Assembly (NCBI GenBank): GCA_009733775.1
Contig: WOGZ01000151.1
Location: 1 to 64,000, forward strand
Length of the DNA stretch: 64,000 nucleotides
Source: Alectoria sarmentosa
Taxonomy: Eukaryota > Ascomycota > Lecanoromycetes > Lecanorales > Parmeliaceae
Reading direction: 5' to 3'
Shown: in pieces, positions 52,367-64,000 of the stretch
Layout of the letters: the number at the start of each line of letters is the position of its first letter
Numbering within the stretch: position 1 is the first letter of the stretch
Notes under the pieces: generated by a model
What the model saw: the letters and a program-made list of their open reading frames with translations, nothing else
Databases searched by the model: none
Told to the model about the DNA's origin: nothing
Position numbers and translations under genes: made by a program

Positions 52367-52950
52367 CTAATACAGCTGCCCAGCTTCTTTACCCGCAAAC
52401 TCCTTCCAATATGCCGAAACCTCATTGAAATTACCCTCTTGCTTTTCCACTTGTGGATAATTCTCTACCAGCCCATGAAGCTGCTCGGCCGCGTCCCCAG
52501 GCCAATCATCGGTAGCCTCGAGCGCGTTCCAGTCTCCATCAAATGCGCCCCCTGCCGGCCGCCGCCATCTTTGCCCTCAGCTCTTGATTCAACACACTTA
52601 AGTTGCCGAGGTATTTGGTCTTTTCGTCATCGAGGATCTGGACAGCGAAACCGCATTGGCTGCTCAGTGAAGCGAAATTGCGGCTTGAAGCCCGTCATCA
52701 CCGGTTGCAGTCTTGCTCCGCTTGGGCTTCGAGGGCGGGGATCGACTCATGGAGGAGGTTCAGCTACGTTCTGAAGTGGTCTGCCGTGGCGTCGGGACCG
52801 AGCTCGGCTAGCATGTGTACGACTGCGCTGACTGCTTCCTTGGATACTGGGTTAGGTAGTTTAACGAAGTTACCTCCGTCTGAGAAGACTTATGAGGCTA
52901 AGTTTCTCCATACAGGTCTTTCCACTAGAGAGAAATAGATATGTGGGTCA
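52367..52950 (-). pseudogene. Decayed gene, family not recognised
   Basis: The minus strand carries protein-like stretches broken by stops and a shift: a block with VFSDGGNFVKLPNPVSKEAV, then VVHMLAELGPDATADHFRT, a TAG, LNLLHESIPALEAQAEQDCN, two TGA, a shift, and finally DDWPGDAAEQLHGLVENYPQ running to a TAG at 52367. Two of the stops (TAA and TAG) would be glutamine codons if one C-to-T change at CpA were undone. Composition is coding-like and quite unlike the opposite strand. I cannot name the family. Confidence 0.5.
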
Positions 52951-53180
52951 GGTAGATCTATGAATTTCTTGTTAAACTGAGCATAGGTCAATACGTTATT
53001 TCGACGCATCGGACAATTTTGATAATTGACTTGCCGTAGTATCTTTCATGATATCGTCGAATCTATCACCAGTCTAGATAACATGAATTAGCATCTGAAA
53101 ATGAAAGCGGTACAAACAGCTTACCTCGCGCTTGGTTTTGTTGCAGATCTGAGTTCAGGAATAGTAGCAGTGACTACAAC

Positions 53181-53858
53181 CTATTCTGTTGCAATAATGA
53201 ATATCCCAATGCGAGTAACAGAGGAGCTTGGCTTTGGCATTGAGGTTTTGAAACGCCTCTCGTCCAGCATTTTGGGTTTATAGATAAGCAGGTCGGAAAG
53301 CAACGCCTCCGCAGGTGGCCACTCCTTCGCGTCCTTGGACTGAAGTGCCACCATTGACCAGTCCAGTACCAGTGGGGTGTGCGTTTTCGTGAGATCCGCT
53401 GGGACGGGTCCTTGCATCCAAACGTATACCTTCTTGCGATGGCTCCATACCTCGGATTCCCATGCCCAATATATTCTATCGCCTACGACTAGGTTCTCCT
53501 CGGACGTAAGTTTCGATGCCACGCCTTCGTTCGTGATATTTCTGGTGTTGCCTATCAAGGTTGTTAATGGAAAGTTCAAAAGACAGCTTGCCGATGTAGA
53601 TCTCGGAAATATGGCGACCTGCGAATTTGACACAGGGAAATGAATTCCTAAGATTGCGAAGAGAAGAAAGATAGTCGTAAATGATTCAACGAGATGATGG
53701 CAACATCGTTCTTTGGGCTGAGAGGTAGTGTTGTTGCTTGTGAAGAACCAATGAGAGAGGTTGTGAAGGAGGATTTGAAGCAAACGAGAATTTCTAAGTT
53801 CTTCGGCGGTCAAAGCAAAGAGGAAATTTTTTTGGCAGTTCGCTCCCATCAAACACAT
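53181..53858 (-). CDS. Hypothetical protein, low confidence
   Basis: One open frame of about 225 codons from an ATG at 53858. It includes a hydrophobic stretch (FTTIFLLFAILGIHFPVSN) and a downstream globular-looking part (NLVVGDRIYWAWESEVWSHR, KKVYVWMQGPVPADLTKTHT). No domain recognised. The hydrophobic stretch in the middle rather than at the start suggests that the true gene begins at another exon or that the 5' part is non-coding. It could belong with the decayed DNA immediately downstream (52367-52950, same strand). Confidence 0.3.
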   Translation of the reverse strand: MCLMGANCQKNFLFALTAEELRNSRLLQILLHNLSHWFFTSNNTTSQPKERCCHHLVESFTTIFLLFAILGIHFPVSNSQVAIFPRSTSASCLLNFPLTTLIGNTRNITNEGVASKLTSEENLVVGDRIYWAWESEVWSHRKKVYVWMQGPVPADLTKTHTPLVLDWSMVALQSKDAKEWPPAEALLSDLLIYKPKMLDERRFKTSMPKPSSSVTRIGIFIIATE

Positions 53859-55085
53859 CAGCAAGAATCAGAAACGACTCGCAAGCCTGTAGGTTGCGCT
53901 TCCAATCCTGAGCTTTTTCTTTCAGTGCAGTCGGTGCTGGCTGTCTCTTGGTTCCTCTGTCATACCGCCCAACCACATCGCTCAGTATGCACCCTCGTGT
54001 GAGACAGTCCTTCCTAAGTCTAGTACTGGCTTGACTCCCACTGTCTGTCAAAAAGTGAGCTGTGCAGACAAAACCATTCCAGGCATGCGAACTATGGCTC
54101 GATCGCCTCTCCAATATGTCCATTGACAGGCAACAAGCAGCTCCGAAGTATTTTCCTTGGGGCTTGGTGCTGTCCAGCCAGCATTGCTGCTCATTGAATT
54201 GAAATTCAGATCTTCCGGAGTAAGGTTCGTAGGTGATAGTGTTGTGCGACTGTTACTATGGGTGTGTAAGGTGTCCATTTTCTTTGCTACGAAATTTGCT
54301 CTCTGATACAATGCACTAAGCCCACTTGTGCTAGACCCTTGGCTTGATTATCAAGGGGCAATTGCAACCCCCACAGTGTCCTGCTCTAAACTTTCCGTCA
54401 GATACTTCCGCAACGGCTAGGATTCTGATATTGCCATTTGATAATCTGAGAAGCAAAGTTATGATACCGCGACGTTGACCATAAGTTGAGTCCGATCGCG
54501 GCGTATGAGACCTTGAGATTTCTGTTCTTCGGGTCGACGGTGAAAATCATCTCCATTAGGGTCCTTATACAGGAAGTAGCTGCCATGATAGCCGTCGTGA
54601 TCGTTACGGTGTCAAGATCAACGTCTCCCGTATCGTGGGTAGTATCATTGGGATTGACCGTGGTTGGAGTAGGATCGACACCGAGTTCGAGGATTCCGCC
54701 ACAATTACTACTGAAATGACCGGTATGAAGATGATGGAAATTAATCGCTGCATATTTACGGGTCAGATATGTTACTAGATGAACATAGGGTACAGAATTT
54801 GGAAACCCAAAGCTGCAATGTTGAAATGCTCGAATCCCCAATGCGAAAAAATTGTACTTCTTTCAGACTTTTTGAGTGGATGACTCGGGGTGCGGGGCAG
54901 AAGGGTTGTTGATCTTGCGTTCCATCGATGTTGTGATAGAAGTAGACGATTGGGTTGTCGGAGTCGGTGAGAACGGGTCAAGCTGCATTGTGTGATCTCG
55001 TACGTTGTTGGTTATGAGTTGTTGGTAGTGAAGATAATCTCCTTTTACAAAGAAAAAGATGAAATCGTCCACTGCAATTGGACGT
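53859..55085. other. Intergenic or decayed DNA
   Basis: 1.2 kb. A 147-codon minus frame at 54398-54841 starts with TTG and shows no domain. No gene supported. Confidence 0.35.
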
Positions 55086-55505
55086 TCAGTCCTCCTTCGA
55101 GTTCGCATAATGATACCAACACATGTTACAAACAAAGCCCGTTAAATTCTCCTCGTAGTAACCTTCCACCTCAGAGTGAGAGTCTTCAAAGCGCGCGCGA
55201 GGGGAACCCGGTGGCTCCCCTTGCGCAGCTTCGATGATTCTTTTTGCCATTGAATATCGAAAGCCGTTGACGTGAAGGGGTATTAGCTCGCTAGACACTA
55301 TCGCTGCTGCGGTCGCAGCAACGAAAACCCCACAACTATAACCATTGTGTTGTTGTAGGATTATTGCATGTTTTCGAGATTTCTCTGTGTGTATGTTATC
55401 AGAACATTGATCATTGGGCTTGCGCTTGCGCTTGCGTGAATCGAGAGACCCTTTAGGACGACCTCGTTTTTTGACGGGGGAGGGCGGTGGGCTATATGCA
55501 GTCAT
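55086..55505 (-). pseudogene. Ulp1-like cysteine protease fragment with AT-hook-like motif
   Basis: An open frame of 139 codons from the ATG at 55505. Near its start is a basic motif with the AT-hook core (KKRGRPKGSLDSRKRKRK), and then QQHNGYSCGVFVAATAAAIV, which matches the end of the Ulp1/C48 SUMO-protease active site (Gln for the oxyanion hole, Asn-Gly-Tyr, catalytic Cys-Gly-Val; the usual Asp before Cys is Ser here). The catalytic His strand is not in this exon; a possible LTLVVDARPETNSEVVVFES strand lies upstream at 55613-55852 without an obvious HW. Such modules occur in repeated fungal gene families and in some DNA transposons. Likely a remnant, but a multi-exon gene is possible. Confidence 0.45.
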
Positions 55506-57499
55506 GACTTTCAAAATTGATTTTAGTTTTTGGGTGCATGAGGGAATAACAAAGCGCGGAACTTACTTTACAACGGGAGCTCCTCAGGTTCTGAATATTT
55601 GATATTGGCGAATCAGTCATGCGAAAATATGATGAAATTCGGATGACAAGAAGATGTACACTCCCTTACCGGCGCGATGCTAATATACCGATGCTGCGCA
55701 CCGTTCGTAATGATTACGACGAGCTCCCCTGGAGTGTTACTTTCAAAAACGACCACCTCGGAATTTGTCTCCGGACGTGCGTCTACAACGAGAGTTAACA
55801 TGAGACATCCTGCATCGAAGAGCTGCTCACCCTTCGTGACCTGCTTTGTCATATCCTATCTCTCCTTCCCAAAAACCATCTCTTTTCCCTTCGCGATGCG
55901 ACCCTTCGTCTGAACTGATCCAAGCTTGAAAGTTGAAAACCGACGACTTTTGATAAAGATATTGCGTTCTTAGAGAGGAACACAGGGTCGTCATCGTCAC
56001 TCTTTCCGCAGCAACGTCATAGCTTGAACGACTATAAGGAGTTCGAACTCGCTCTAAGAGCACTGGGGGATCATTACGCTGAGGGTTTCTGCTTCTAGCG
56101 GTCTGACGGCTCGAAAACGCCGATGAGAAAATTAAATGAACTGGTCGAGAGCTTCCAAAGCACGTTAGCACATGCTTCATGACGTCAGTCAGACTTGAAA
56201 TCATGAATGACTTACGAGCTTGAGTTTGTGCTTGTAATGTATCAAATCCGTTTCGCGTTTGAGGATATTCGTCTAAGCAATTCCACCAAAGCTCGCAAAC
56301 ATGATAATCCCCAGCTTCGCAACGTTAGCTTTCCTTTTGTTGATCTTTGGGATTGACACCGATATCCTGGAAGGTGACGAACACTTTTCTCTCTTTGTAG
56401 CCCGTCGTCAAAGCATACATCGATGGACGCCTCTGGTATAGATTGTGGGAGTGAGAGAATCCCATCAATTTAAGATGGAGCGCAAAGTCTTCTTTAACGA
56501 CGCGAAGAACTTTTTGATCTTGGTCTCCCAGCGGTTCTTGAATTGTCAAACAAAAATCAGCTGCAACAGGGAGTCTTCGGAAACAGAGATTATGTTGAGA
56601 GACTATTTTAGTCACATTGGTCCATGGTATGTTTAAACATAAAAGGAAAATTAAAAGAGCAACAACAAAAACTCCTCCGCAGTCTCTCTGCAGCCACACT
56701 TGTAGGTTACTGAGCCATCAACTTAGCTATTACCTGCACAAGGGAGCCTCAACAATTGGGCGGCCGCATAAATTATGGCAAGGTGATAAGAATTTATCAA
56801 TGATGTTCCCTTCGTGAAGCGTAGCGTGGGCGACATGCGGATTTATACGGTATTTCAAGAGCGCCACCGGCGGGGGTAGTGGGAGCCAGCCGATTTGCGT
56901 CGCATGGGAACAGGCGCAATGCTTTAGGATTCTTGTCTTCCTGCTTGTAGCTGCCGATGTGAATGAGGGCGCCATCCCTACCATTGCATCTGTTTGTGTA
57001 TATGGCATCGGATCCATGGTATCAACCTCTTTTGTGCCGTGTCTGGTTTTCTCATCTCCTTCTCCTCGAGGTGTGGGCGTGTCCTAGGCTATTCGTTTGG
57101 GTCGAATCACGGACATAGGTGGGATGACCTTTTAGGATATCCGCTCTTGTCTTCAGTCACTTGGCTTTCAGTCCGCAGACTTCTTTTTCGAGTTTGTCGT
57201 TTCGCTGCTCTACAAAGAGCACAGTATTGGTCTCTCCAATGTTTGAAAGCGTAGTTATCAGACTTGAAAACATCAAACTTGTCTTTTTCGAAAGTCTCTC
57301 CAAATCAATCTACCCCAAATATAGAATTGGGCTCCCTGTCGCTTCGTCACTGAAGCGGACAGCGAAGAGCACGTACCATTCCATCCTCATCAAACTCACC
57401 CTTCCAATTCTCATTGAAGGGGCTTAGCGATCTTGGCACGTCTGAGGAACTGAGGCAACAAAGAAGCTGAAGAAAGCTCCGCGATAATGCTCACGAATA
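55506..57499. other. Degenerate coding DNA, minus strand
   Basis: Several short minus-strand frames (55613-55852, 55827-56204, 56325-56699) have coding-like composition and may be exons of the same Ulp1-type gene, and a block near 57360-57430 (NENWKGEFDEDGMVRALRCP on the minus strand) likewise. I could not connect them into one frame. Confidence 0.35.
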
Positions 57500-58270
57500 T
57501 CATGTATATCGTGTTTCGGTTAGCATTCGCAACGACCTCGTGAAGTGAAACTTACTCTTGGAGCAGGTTGTGCTCGCAGACGGCAGGCAGTTAGCACGGG
57601 CCCCGTGGAAGAAGTCGTCGGGAAAGGGGTTGCGGCGGTTGGGAGGAACTCGCCCATACAGCTTCAACCGTTCGTTGCCCCAAGCGCAATGCACGCACGA
57701 AGACGAAACAATCTCACCACGACGAAAGAGCAAAGTCGAGACGAGAAAAATCGGATGAGCTGAGAGATTTGACAGGGTGATCCCATCTCGAACGATGAGA
57801 TCCGTTGCAATTGTTTGTTGACGTTCGAAACAAACTTCAAACCAAAGCATCGGTCTCACGTCGTCTGTGTCAATAACTAACTCGTCATGAAAAGGTTGAT
57901 TTAATGTAGCGATGCCGAGACGAGAGAAATTGCACATCGACGTCTTCATCCTCCGACTTGATGTCGACATCGGGCCAAGGTGGGGAGCTCCGGGGCGGAC
58001 TCATCTCTGCATCATCGTTACGAGCTCGAGAGCTCTCAGGGGGACCCATCTCCGTGTCTGATTCCAGGGACTCGTACGCACGACGAGAAGCCTGAGCTTT
58101 TGCTGCCTTCGTGTGTGACAATTGATCCTAGCTTTTTGTCCTCGTCGGATTCTTGCTGACCTTTTTTGCGTCTTTATCATAGACAGTGGCTTTTAGCTCC
58201 TGATTTTGTTTTTTGTTTTTTGTTTTTTTGGAACCGTCTTTTTGCTTCGCTGAGGCCACCGCCACCGGCT
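57500..58270 (-). pseudogene. Cys-rich zinc-binding family remnant (DUF3716-like)
   Basis: Minus strand. The 5' part (about 58270-57885) is Lys-rich (KKTKNKKQNQELKATVYDKD), is cut by TAG at 58130-58128, then continues with an acidic Ser/Pro region (SSPPWPDVDIKSEDEDVDVQ). In another frame the DNA at 57970-57550 encodes a Cys-rich block: CVHCAWGNERLKLYGRVPPN, then FFHGARANCLPSASTTCSK, resembling the CxxC...GACANC pattern of a repeated fungal domain (DUF3716 type, from memory), with one Cys replaced by Arg. A perfect donor (aagagtaagt) follows TTCSK, so splice structure survives. Decayed or nearly so. Confidence 0.45.
58206..58229. repeat. T-rich (GTTTTTT)n tract
   Basis: Three heptamer-like units of T runs separated by single G. 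Confidence 0.85.
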
Positions 58271-61200
58271 GACGAAAAGTTCTCATAAGTTCGTATATAT
58301 CAGAAACAATTTACCAAAAAGGGTTCAACAAAGGATGGTGATCGATGCCTACGGAACGTGAAAAAATAGAAAGAGGTGTTTCAGATTAACACACAGAGCT
58401 CGGCTTGCGTTGTAGGCCCATCGGTGATAGGTATGACTACTCGTAGCGCCTCGTCGTCGTGTGGAATCACTCGTTGCTCTGGATGCTTGGTCTCGACCTT
58501 GTAGGCGCTGTCTGAAGCATTACAGTTTTAGGCGCATCTTTTGTGAAATGGCCGAGGTAGGCGAAGTAGAAATTGGCTTCGGGATTTTTGAGCCAATTTG
58601 CTTCTTTGCTTTCTCATTCGGGCGTCTTAGGGCGCCGTGCGCCCATGTCATTCCGCATTTCAGCAAGCTCAGAGTCTGGCAAGATTGAAGGTTACTGACT
58701 AGATTTGGTGTGTTGAATAGAAAACACGTGTCTTATCAGAGTCGGCAGTGGCAGGATCAATGAGATCAGAAACGGGTGCTTCGTCACCCTGGACGGGAAT
58801 GTGGTGCTGATCGGTGCGGCTCTTGTAATCGTAGTTTTCGTTAGCATAGGACTTCCCAATAACATTGAAGAGATACTGTCTTTTGTCAAATCTTGAATAT
58901 AGAGTCCTCGGTTTTATATGGGAGAGAGAGATTATCGAATTTGGCTGCCAAAGCTTCCGGCTCTGTAATTGGAAAAGGCTCTTGCTTTCCACTCCACCAG
59001 ATTGAGGCTAGAGTATACACAAATGGATTTCGAAGTTTGTCGACGATAGTGTTCAAGGGTTTCGAAGCGTCTCCTCTTCTTGACTCGACATCTGTCCTGC
59101 TTCCGACAAATTTTCCGCCTGAATTATCGCCCCAACTCCTGCCACTCTGGCAAGACGTAGTCTGATGCGATGGCCACCTTGGCTTCATGGAACGTTTTAG
59201 CTAGCTTCTCACTACAAGCATTGACAAGCTAGTTGAGCGTTAGCTGACACTTCGCTAGCGTGTCGCCTATTGAAATCGCTCTCTTTCCATAACTCTCGAC
59301 CAGGAGCCTTGAACATGTCTTTGGAGAACGTGTTGTCTCTTTCCACGGTATTAAGGAAGACATCTTCCGCTCCGTAGAGGCAGATAGAATCGAGTTCACG
59401 GGCACTATGGCAATTCGACAATCGTCAAACGCTGAGCCCGTTATTCCCGCTGGTCAGTGGTGCCTGATCGCTGTCGAAAATGTGGGTCATGTTCTTTGTG
59501 TTCCGAGACTAAGGAGCAAGTGAATGCATTTCACTAATTCCGGGTCCACTCAACATCTGAGGACATTACATTCTCTTCTTGAATCTCCGGTGTCAGGGCA
59601 GACAAACTTGGCTAGGAAGTTTAGCCACGAACGTGGCCGCAGCTATGGCAAACTCCAGATAAGGTCTAAACAACCCAAGAAGACCGCCTTGTCGGGCATA
59701 AGGTCCCAGATTTGATGACGGCTATGTCGAACAAGTCGGACACTGAGCAGAGAGCTTGTGACCAAATTGCGTCAATCCAAGCGAGACATCCTGCCAAAAT
59801 CGAAAATGAGGCAATGAATTGCTTCGAATGAGCGCGCGTAGCCTTCTTGTCGCCCGCGAGACCTCCTTTCTGGATACCAAGATGTCTCATCTCATCGAAC
59901 TTGAGACTCCTTTTCTGCCGGCTTTCCACCTATGTCAAACACTTGCGTCTTGATGAGACCAGCATTATGGACCTTGTCAACAATGTCCTGGAACGTATTC
60001 GTTGGCCGTGTACATGTTGAGAAAGTGCACGGAACCTGTGACGTACCTATAGTGTCGATATGATACCCATTGACTGCGAGTTCATGACTGCAACACGTCG
60101 CCCCGTATGAGCTGGTGAACAGAGTGGAGGCCAAATGCGAAGCGAGTCATAACATGTTTCATGAGGGATAGAGGCTACCATTAACAGACCCCACCACCGC
60201 CGCCGCCGCCGCCGCCGCTGACCGCCACAATCCCGGCTGCTCATGAAGTAGGTGATTGCGTATAAGCTGCAAGTTATGTTTCAGACACGGCAAACTGAGT
60301 AGGGTAACTCCCCAACTCGCCGGTGCCTCTATGGCTGCCCGAGAAAGCAAAAACAAGAATGTGGTCCCTCAATATCTTTCATGTCCCATGGGATTTACTT
60401 CGCTCGGAACACCTCGTTCAATGTCTCGTCAATACCTAGGGAAAATAACGAAACAGCCGTAGACATCGTGACTTCCACGTAACGACGGGTATGTAATTTG
60501 TCGCCAGTATAGTACGTGAGCCCTTTCTTCTGCTAATCGGCAACTGTAGAAATCCTTCGCAATGTGTGCCATCGCGATTTCTGAGACCTCCGAGTTGAAA
60601 TCTGCAATTGATGAACGTTTGGTAAATCTCTGGGCATAGAAAGCCTTTGTGAGATGATGGTGCTGCTTTTCACATTTGTCTTGTTGACGATTGATAGGTT
60701 GATAGGAGTTAATGCCTTTAATATTCCATTTGTGGAAGAGAACGTAATACTGGAAGGCGGGATAGACGATGCAAGGAGGATGATTCCTTCAACGTTTGTC
60801 CCGTTCACAACCGGTGGGTTGATGTGAAGTGGACAAAAACAAACAATCCAGGGCTCACTAATGAATGAAATTTGTCCACTCTAAGAAGCAAGCTTCTGTC
60901 GATATACTGCCAATACGGCCAAATAATCATATGACTTGAGGGAGACCTTCGTGACCTACAATGCAACTTCAGATTAGATTCATCGTGAGATCCGCCCAAT
61001 GCCATAAATCAGCTGAGATTCTTGTCGAGCGCATTCGGCCAATGATCCTTAAAAAATTTCTCCAAACTTGACATCAGAGGTTGAGAAATAGATAGAGTTG
61101 GCTCGTCCTTGCGGACAGGCAACGCTTCCGCCGCTTTTGCAACCTCAGCTGAAACCTTCCGATGCGTTCCACAAGAAATAGAGTAAGTGAAAGATTGGGT

Positions 61201-61414
61201 AATTGACGATATAATGCTCACAGAAGTTCATCTTCCCGTCATGAAAAAGTTCGCTTCTCCTGAAGCGCGTAGACCAAAACGTGTAGAAGCCGGCGTCGTC
61301 GCTGGGAGATAGCCCGGGCGCAGGCCTGGAGACATGTTGTCAGGCGCAAGCGCGTAGAAGTCGATGAGGAAAGCGCCGGCCGAGGAGGCTCGAGCTCTCG
61401 AATCATGATGGACG
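58271..61414. other. Degenerate minus-strand coding DNA
   Basis: 3.1 kb in which minus-strand frames of 60-100 codons (58886-59188, 59212-59421, 59666-59929) have coding-like composition but are separated by stops. No family recognised. A CCG array lies at 60197-60218. Confidence 0.35.
60197..60218. repeat. (CCG)n microsatellite
   Basis: About seven ccg/gcc triplets. Confidence 0.9.
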
Positions 61415-62257
61415 TCAACGGGAAAGACGATGTTCGGCGAAAAAGCCGAGAAATGTGCTGTAAGGATGTCGTAGCGCAGAAGTCGATGTCGGAGTAAAGT
61501 TCGAGGAAGCGCGCAACGTGTAGGAAGAAGCATCTGGGATAGCCCGGGCGCTTCTTTGAGTCATTCGAGGCGTGGGTTCGACGTAGAAGCCGGCGATGTT
61601 GCTGGTATCGAGCTTGCTCCATGGTCGAGCTGAGCCGATGTGATTGTCCTGATCTATCCACTCGCTCAAAACCGATGATACGCTTAAAACCTCTGAGCTT
61701 TCATGCCGCGAGACAAGTTCCTCTATCTCGGGGAATTCCTTGATCAATGAGGCGGACGCTTTATCGGATTCATCTAAAACCTCATTGACCTCCTGTTCCA
61801 GTATGTCCAGGCCCGAGGTATCCAGTCCTTTAACCATCTTAAACTTGGTGTAAAGAACATTGATAACGTCGTCTTGGTGGGCCGCAAAGATTGTTAAGGT
61901 TTTGACTTTTTGGTCGGCAAATGCTCTGATTCCCCGCAGCTCAGCATTCTCGAGTGACAATCTCGCAACTTGATCCGACAGGTCTTCTTTCTTAACCGTT
62001 GAGAGTCTCCCTTTTGGGTACCGAAGTCCCTCGTTGACGTCGGTTCATGGCGTGCTAGCTACCAAAAGTTCACACTGAGAGCGCACTGATATCATCCCAT
62101 GCCCGCTCCGTCTTCCACTTCGAAGTACGTTTTTATTGAATAATTGGGTCCCGCCTTGGTTATTATTTTTATAAGAGCAGCTTTTCACGTCTTTGACCTT
62201 GGATCTCATCTCAAGGGCATCTAGCGTTGCATGAGTGAGACGCTGATGTTGAAGCAT
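61415..62257 (-). pseudogene. Coiled-coil gene with one in-frame stop
   Basis: From an ATG at 62257 the minus-strand frame is open for 70 codons (LTHATLDALEMRSKVKDVKS... ending ELLVASTP), meets one TGA, and continues in the same frame for about 210 codons with protein-like sequence: VKKEDLSDQVARLSLENAEL, KVKTLTIFAAHQDDVINVLY, SLIKEFPEIEELVSRHESSE. The stop would be Arg (CGA) before a C-to-T change. The first part looks a little like the C-terminal tail of pogo/Fot1-type transposases; the rest is unfamiliar. Alternatives: readthrough, or a short gene starting after the stop. Confidence 0.45.
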
Positions 62258-62781
62258 GACGCTGGGCCCACCAGCTCAATCAGATTGTCCGAGATCCGTG
62301 ACTTGTTGAGAAGGTTGAGCTGAGGAGAGTAATCATTTTGCAGGACTTTACGTAGGTTTCTCTTGGCTGCATGAGAAGCCATGGTATGCATGTCTCGAAA
62401 GACCTCGGCGGAAGTTTGTGGCTTCTTTGGAGAGAGGCAGCTTCGCGAATCCTATTCAATGCAGATCCACCATAATTGCTGATCCATCGAGGCAACCTCC
62501 TCGAGGATGCAATACTCCAAAGCCTGCTTGGGATGCTGACCGGCAAAATCAAAAACATCGAACGGCGACCTCGCTCTATGTTTCGAGTTTTAGCTGAAGG
62601 CTGGAAAGCTGTCCAGATCCTCGACGTGATGGCCCACTAACACTCGGTTCGTGATAATCAACTTTTCTTGTCAATACAACCATTCAATCCACTGCCTGGT
62701 ATCCAATCTTTGACTTGTGGTCTAGTAGCGTACGCTGTGATACTTCTCACGGCGCTCCCCAAGAGGGATAAGAGCCTGTGG
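62258..62781. other. Degenerate minus-strand DNA
   Basis: A minus frame with coding-like content (ALEYCILEEVASMDQQLWWI, a TAG, then PQTSAEVFRDMHTMASHAAK, RNLRKVLQNDYSPQLNLLNK) runs at about 62550-62280. No family assigned. Confidence 0.35.
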
Positions 62782-63801
62782 TCATCTTGATAGCCGTAGC
62801 AGGGTCCACGTCATGGACTCCCCACAGATCAATCCTTTAGCACTCTTTTTCTCGCCGCCCTTGCCTTTCTTCTGTTTCTCCGCTCCTTTCTCCCCTGCAC
62901 CACGGGTCAACATCGACTCCCGAGACTTATTGAGTTGAACCTCCCCCAACGCATTGAGAGAAGCTTCCTGGCCCATCAAACTTTTTCGTAGTAACAGTAG
63001 AATCCTCACTCTCGAAGTGATCGACCGGCCAACTGTCATCGGTGCTCGATACATGCTATTCCAGCGCCACCCGCCGAGCATGCTGTTACAATCCGACCCT
63101 CTATAGTAATGCTATCGACCTTCTTGAACAGAAAGCTGACGTTTAGCCGGGATAACGATTGTCCACGGTGCAGAAGACTCGCTGGTAGTGGGAGTGGGAG
63201 TGGACTTCAGAGAAGATGTCTTGATGCGAACTAATTTTTGAAGTATTTTGCACACCTGAGACAAAATGAACGGGGAATGAAAGTAGTCACAACGACGTTA
63301 AAGAAGGGATCCTTAGTCCGCCTAAAAAGACTGGGCCAAGATGGACTCCACTCTCACAATCTCGTCATCCAGACCTTGGATCACCTTCTCGAACAGTTGC
63401 CCGTGGAGCTCCTTTGGCAAATGCTTCCAAATGAATCTAGCCTCCTCGAAGTATACCTTCAGAGTTCGTTTCTCCTGCTTGAGATTGCGGAATTTCTGTA
63501 AGGCTTCTGAGAGCATGTCTAGTTTAGAAACCATTGGGAATCTCTCGCAGAAAGCCTTCTTCAGCTCTCCCTAGTTTTCGAGCAAATTGTCCTCCGCCTC
63601 ATTGACCCACGCCTGTACTGTCATATTTGTGAAGCTTCTCAAAAAGAACGCTTTGACCATATCAAGATGAAAACCTTCAGCAACATATTGTGGTGCCAGT
63701 GGTGCAAACGCGTACTCGACTTATCCTAAGAAATGACCGAGATTCTCAGTCTCAGAATCCTTCCCCGTGAAATCCGGCAGCTTGATTAAATTGCCGGCCA
63801 T
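62782..63801 (-). pseudogene. LTR-retrotransposon gag relic
   Basis: ATG at 63801, then a gag-like protein: LPDFTGKDSETENLGHFL near the start, VKAFFLRSFTNMTVQAWVNE, and LKVYFEEARFIWKHLPKELH, the typical helical gag core of fungal Ty3/Gypsy-type elements. Stops at 63723-63721 (TAA), 63573-63571 (TAG), 63324-63322 (TAG) and 63315-63313 (TAA) interrupt one frame; each equals a Gln codon with its first C changed to T. A downstream Lys/Gly-rich block at 63081-62782 (KGAEKQKKGKGGEKKSAKG-like) may be the gag C-terminus. No protease, RT or integrase motif follows, and LTR ends were not found. It is dead. Confidence 0.75.
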
Positions 63802-64000
63802 GATTGAGAACGGATCAATGCGATTGCTTTATCTGACAGGAACAGGTTGCGAAGGGCGTAAAGAAGTTGAAGAAGAAGTTTGGATGATGATGAGCTCATC
63901 TTAGGATGTAGCGGTGTTCCTGTGCATATGATTGATTCAGTCTCTCCTGAGGAATGCCAAGCCGATAGCAGAGAACGCTACGAAACTTAGTCTGTTTTGT
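63802..64000. other. 5' flank of the gag relic
   Basis: 200 bp upstream of the gag ATG; should contain the leader or LTR edge, but no primer-binding site or TG...CA end could be identified before the window stops. Confidence 0.3.

Overview
The window is nuclear DNA of a filamentous ascomycete. Short (47-103 bp, one 238 bp) GT-AG introns with CTAAC/CTGAC-like branch sites, a class II fructose-bisphosphate aldolase, a UvdE-type UV endonuclease with the long fungal tail, an AIM6-like phosphodiesterase and several NACHT/ankyrin (NLR-like) proteins all say so. A Leotiomycete is my guess from the style of the gene families; that is inference, not something the sequence proves. All gene models below were built by hand: each intron has GT...AG ends and keeps the frame, and ATG starts were chosen over the nearest TTG/GTG.

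Layout. 1-5100 is a very AT-rich block with no credible gene and a look typical of repeat-induced point mutation (RIP). It ends sharply, and within about 450 bp an NLR gene begins (5544-10581). A 63-bp minisatellite of about 17 copies follows (10938-12080). Then come a secreted/single-pass membrane protein (13101-14110), about 3.8 kb of microsatellite-rich spacer, a membrane-anchored coiled-coil protein (17934-19059, minus), an ankyrin protein with an NLR-type N-terminus but no NACHT domain (20732-24390), a convergent simple-repeat spacer, and a second NACHT protein (27560-31920, minus). Three NLR-type genes of different architecture therefore lie within 27 kb.

33.6-38.4 kb is a housekeeping segment: uve1 (33803-36114) and fba1 (37055-38353). 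38.4-47 kb holds two small paralogous single-TM genes on the minus strand (39987-40392 and 44790-45163) with a multi-zinc-finger gene (42108-43814, plus) between them, and an unusual interspersed short-repeat array at 40.6-41.8 kb. 47.7-53.9 kb mixes an intact secreted-TM gene (48229-49020), an intact AIM6-like gene (50966-51983) and decayed fragments (ankyrin, possible kinase-ankyrin linker, an unidentified pseudogene). 55-63.8 kb is a minus-strand graveyard: an Ulp1-like/AT-hook fragment, a Cys-rich family remnant, a broken coiled-coil gene and a retrotransposon gag relic. Many of their in-frame stops are what a single C-to-T change at CpA would give.

How it fits together: two core metabolic/repair genes sit among fast-evolving accessory genes (NLR-type receptors, surface proteins, repeats, dead transposon-like genes) beside a RIP-type AT isochore, the usual picture of a 'two-speed' fungal compartment. 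The least expected items are the paired small-TM family, the 40.6-41.8 kb repeat array, the 21-codon-period minisatellite, the microexon that encodes most of the P-loop in the second NLR, and the UV endonuclease with an unusual residue at a lesion-contacting position plus a presequence-like in-frame extension.
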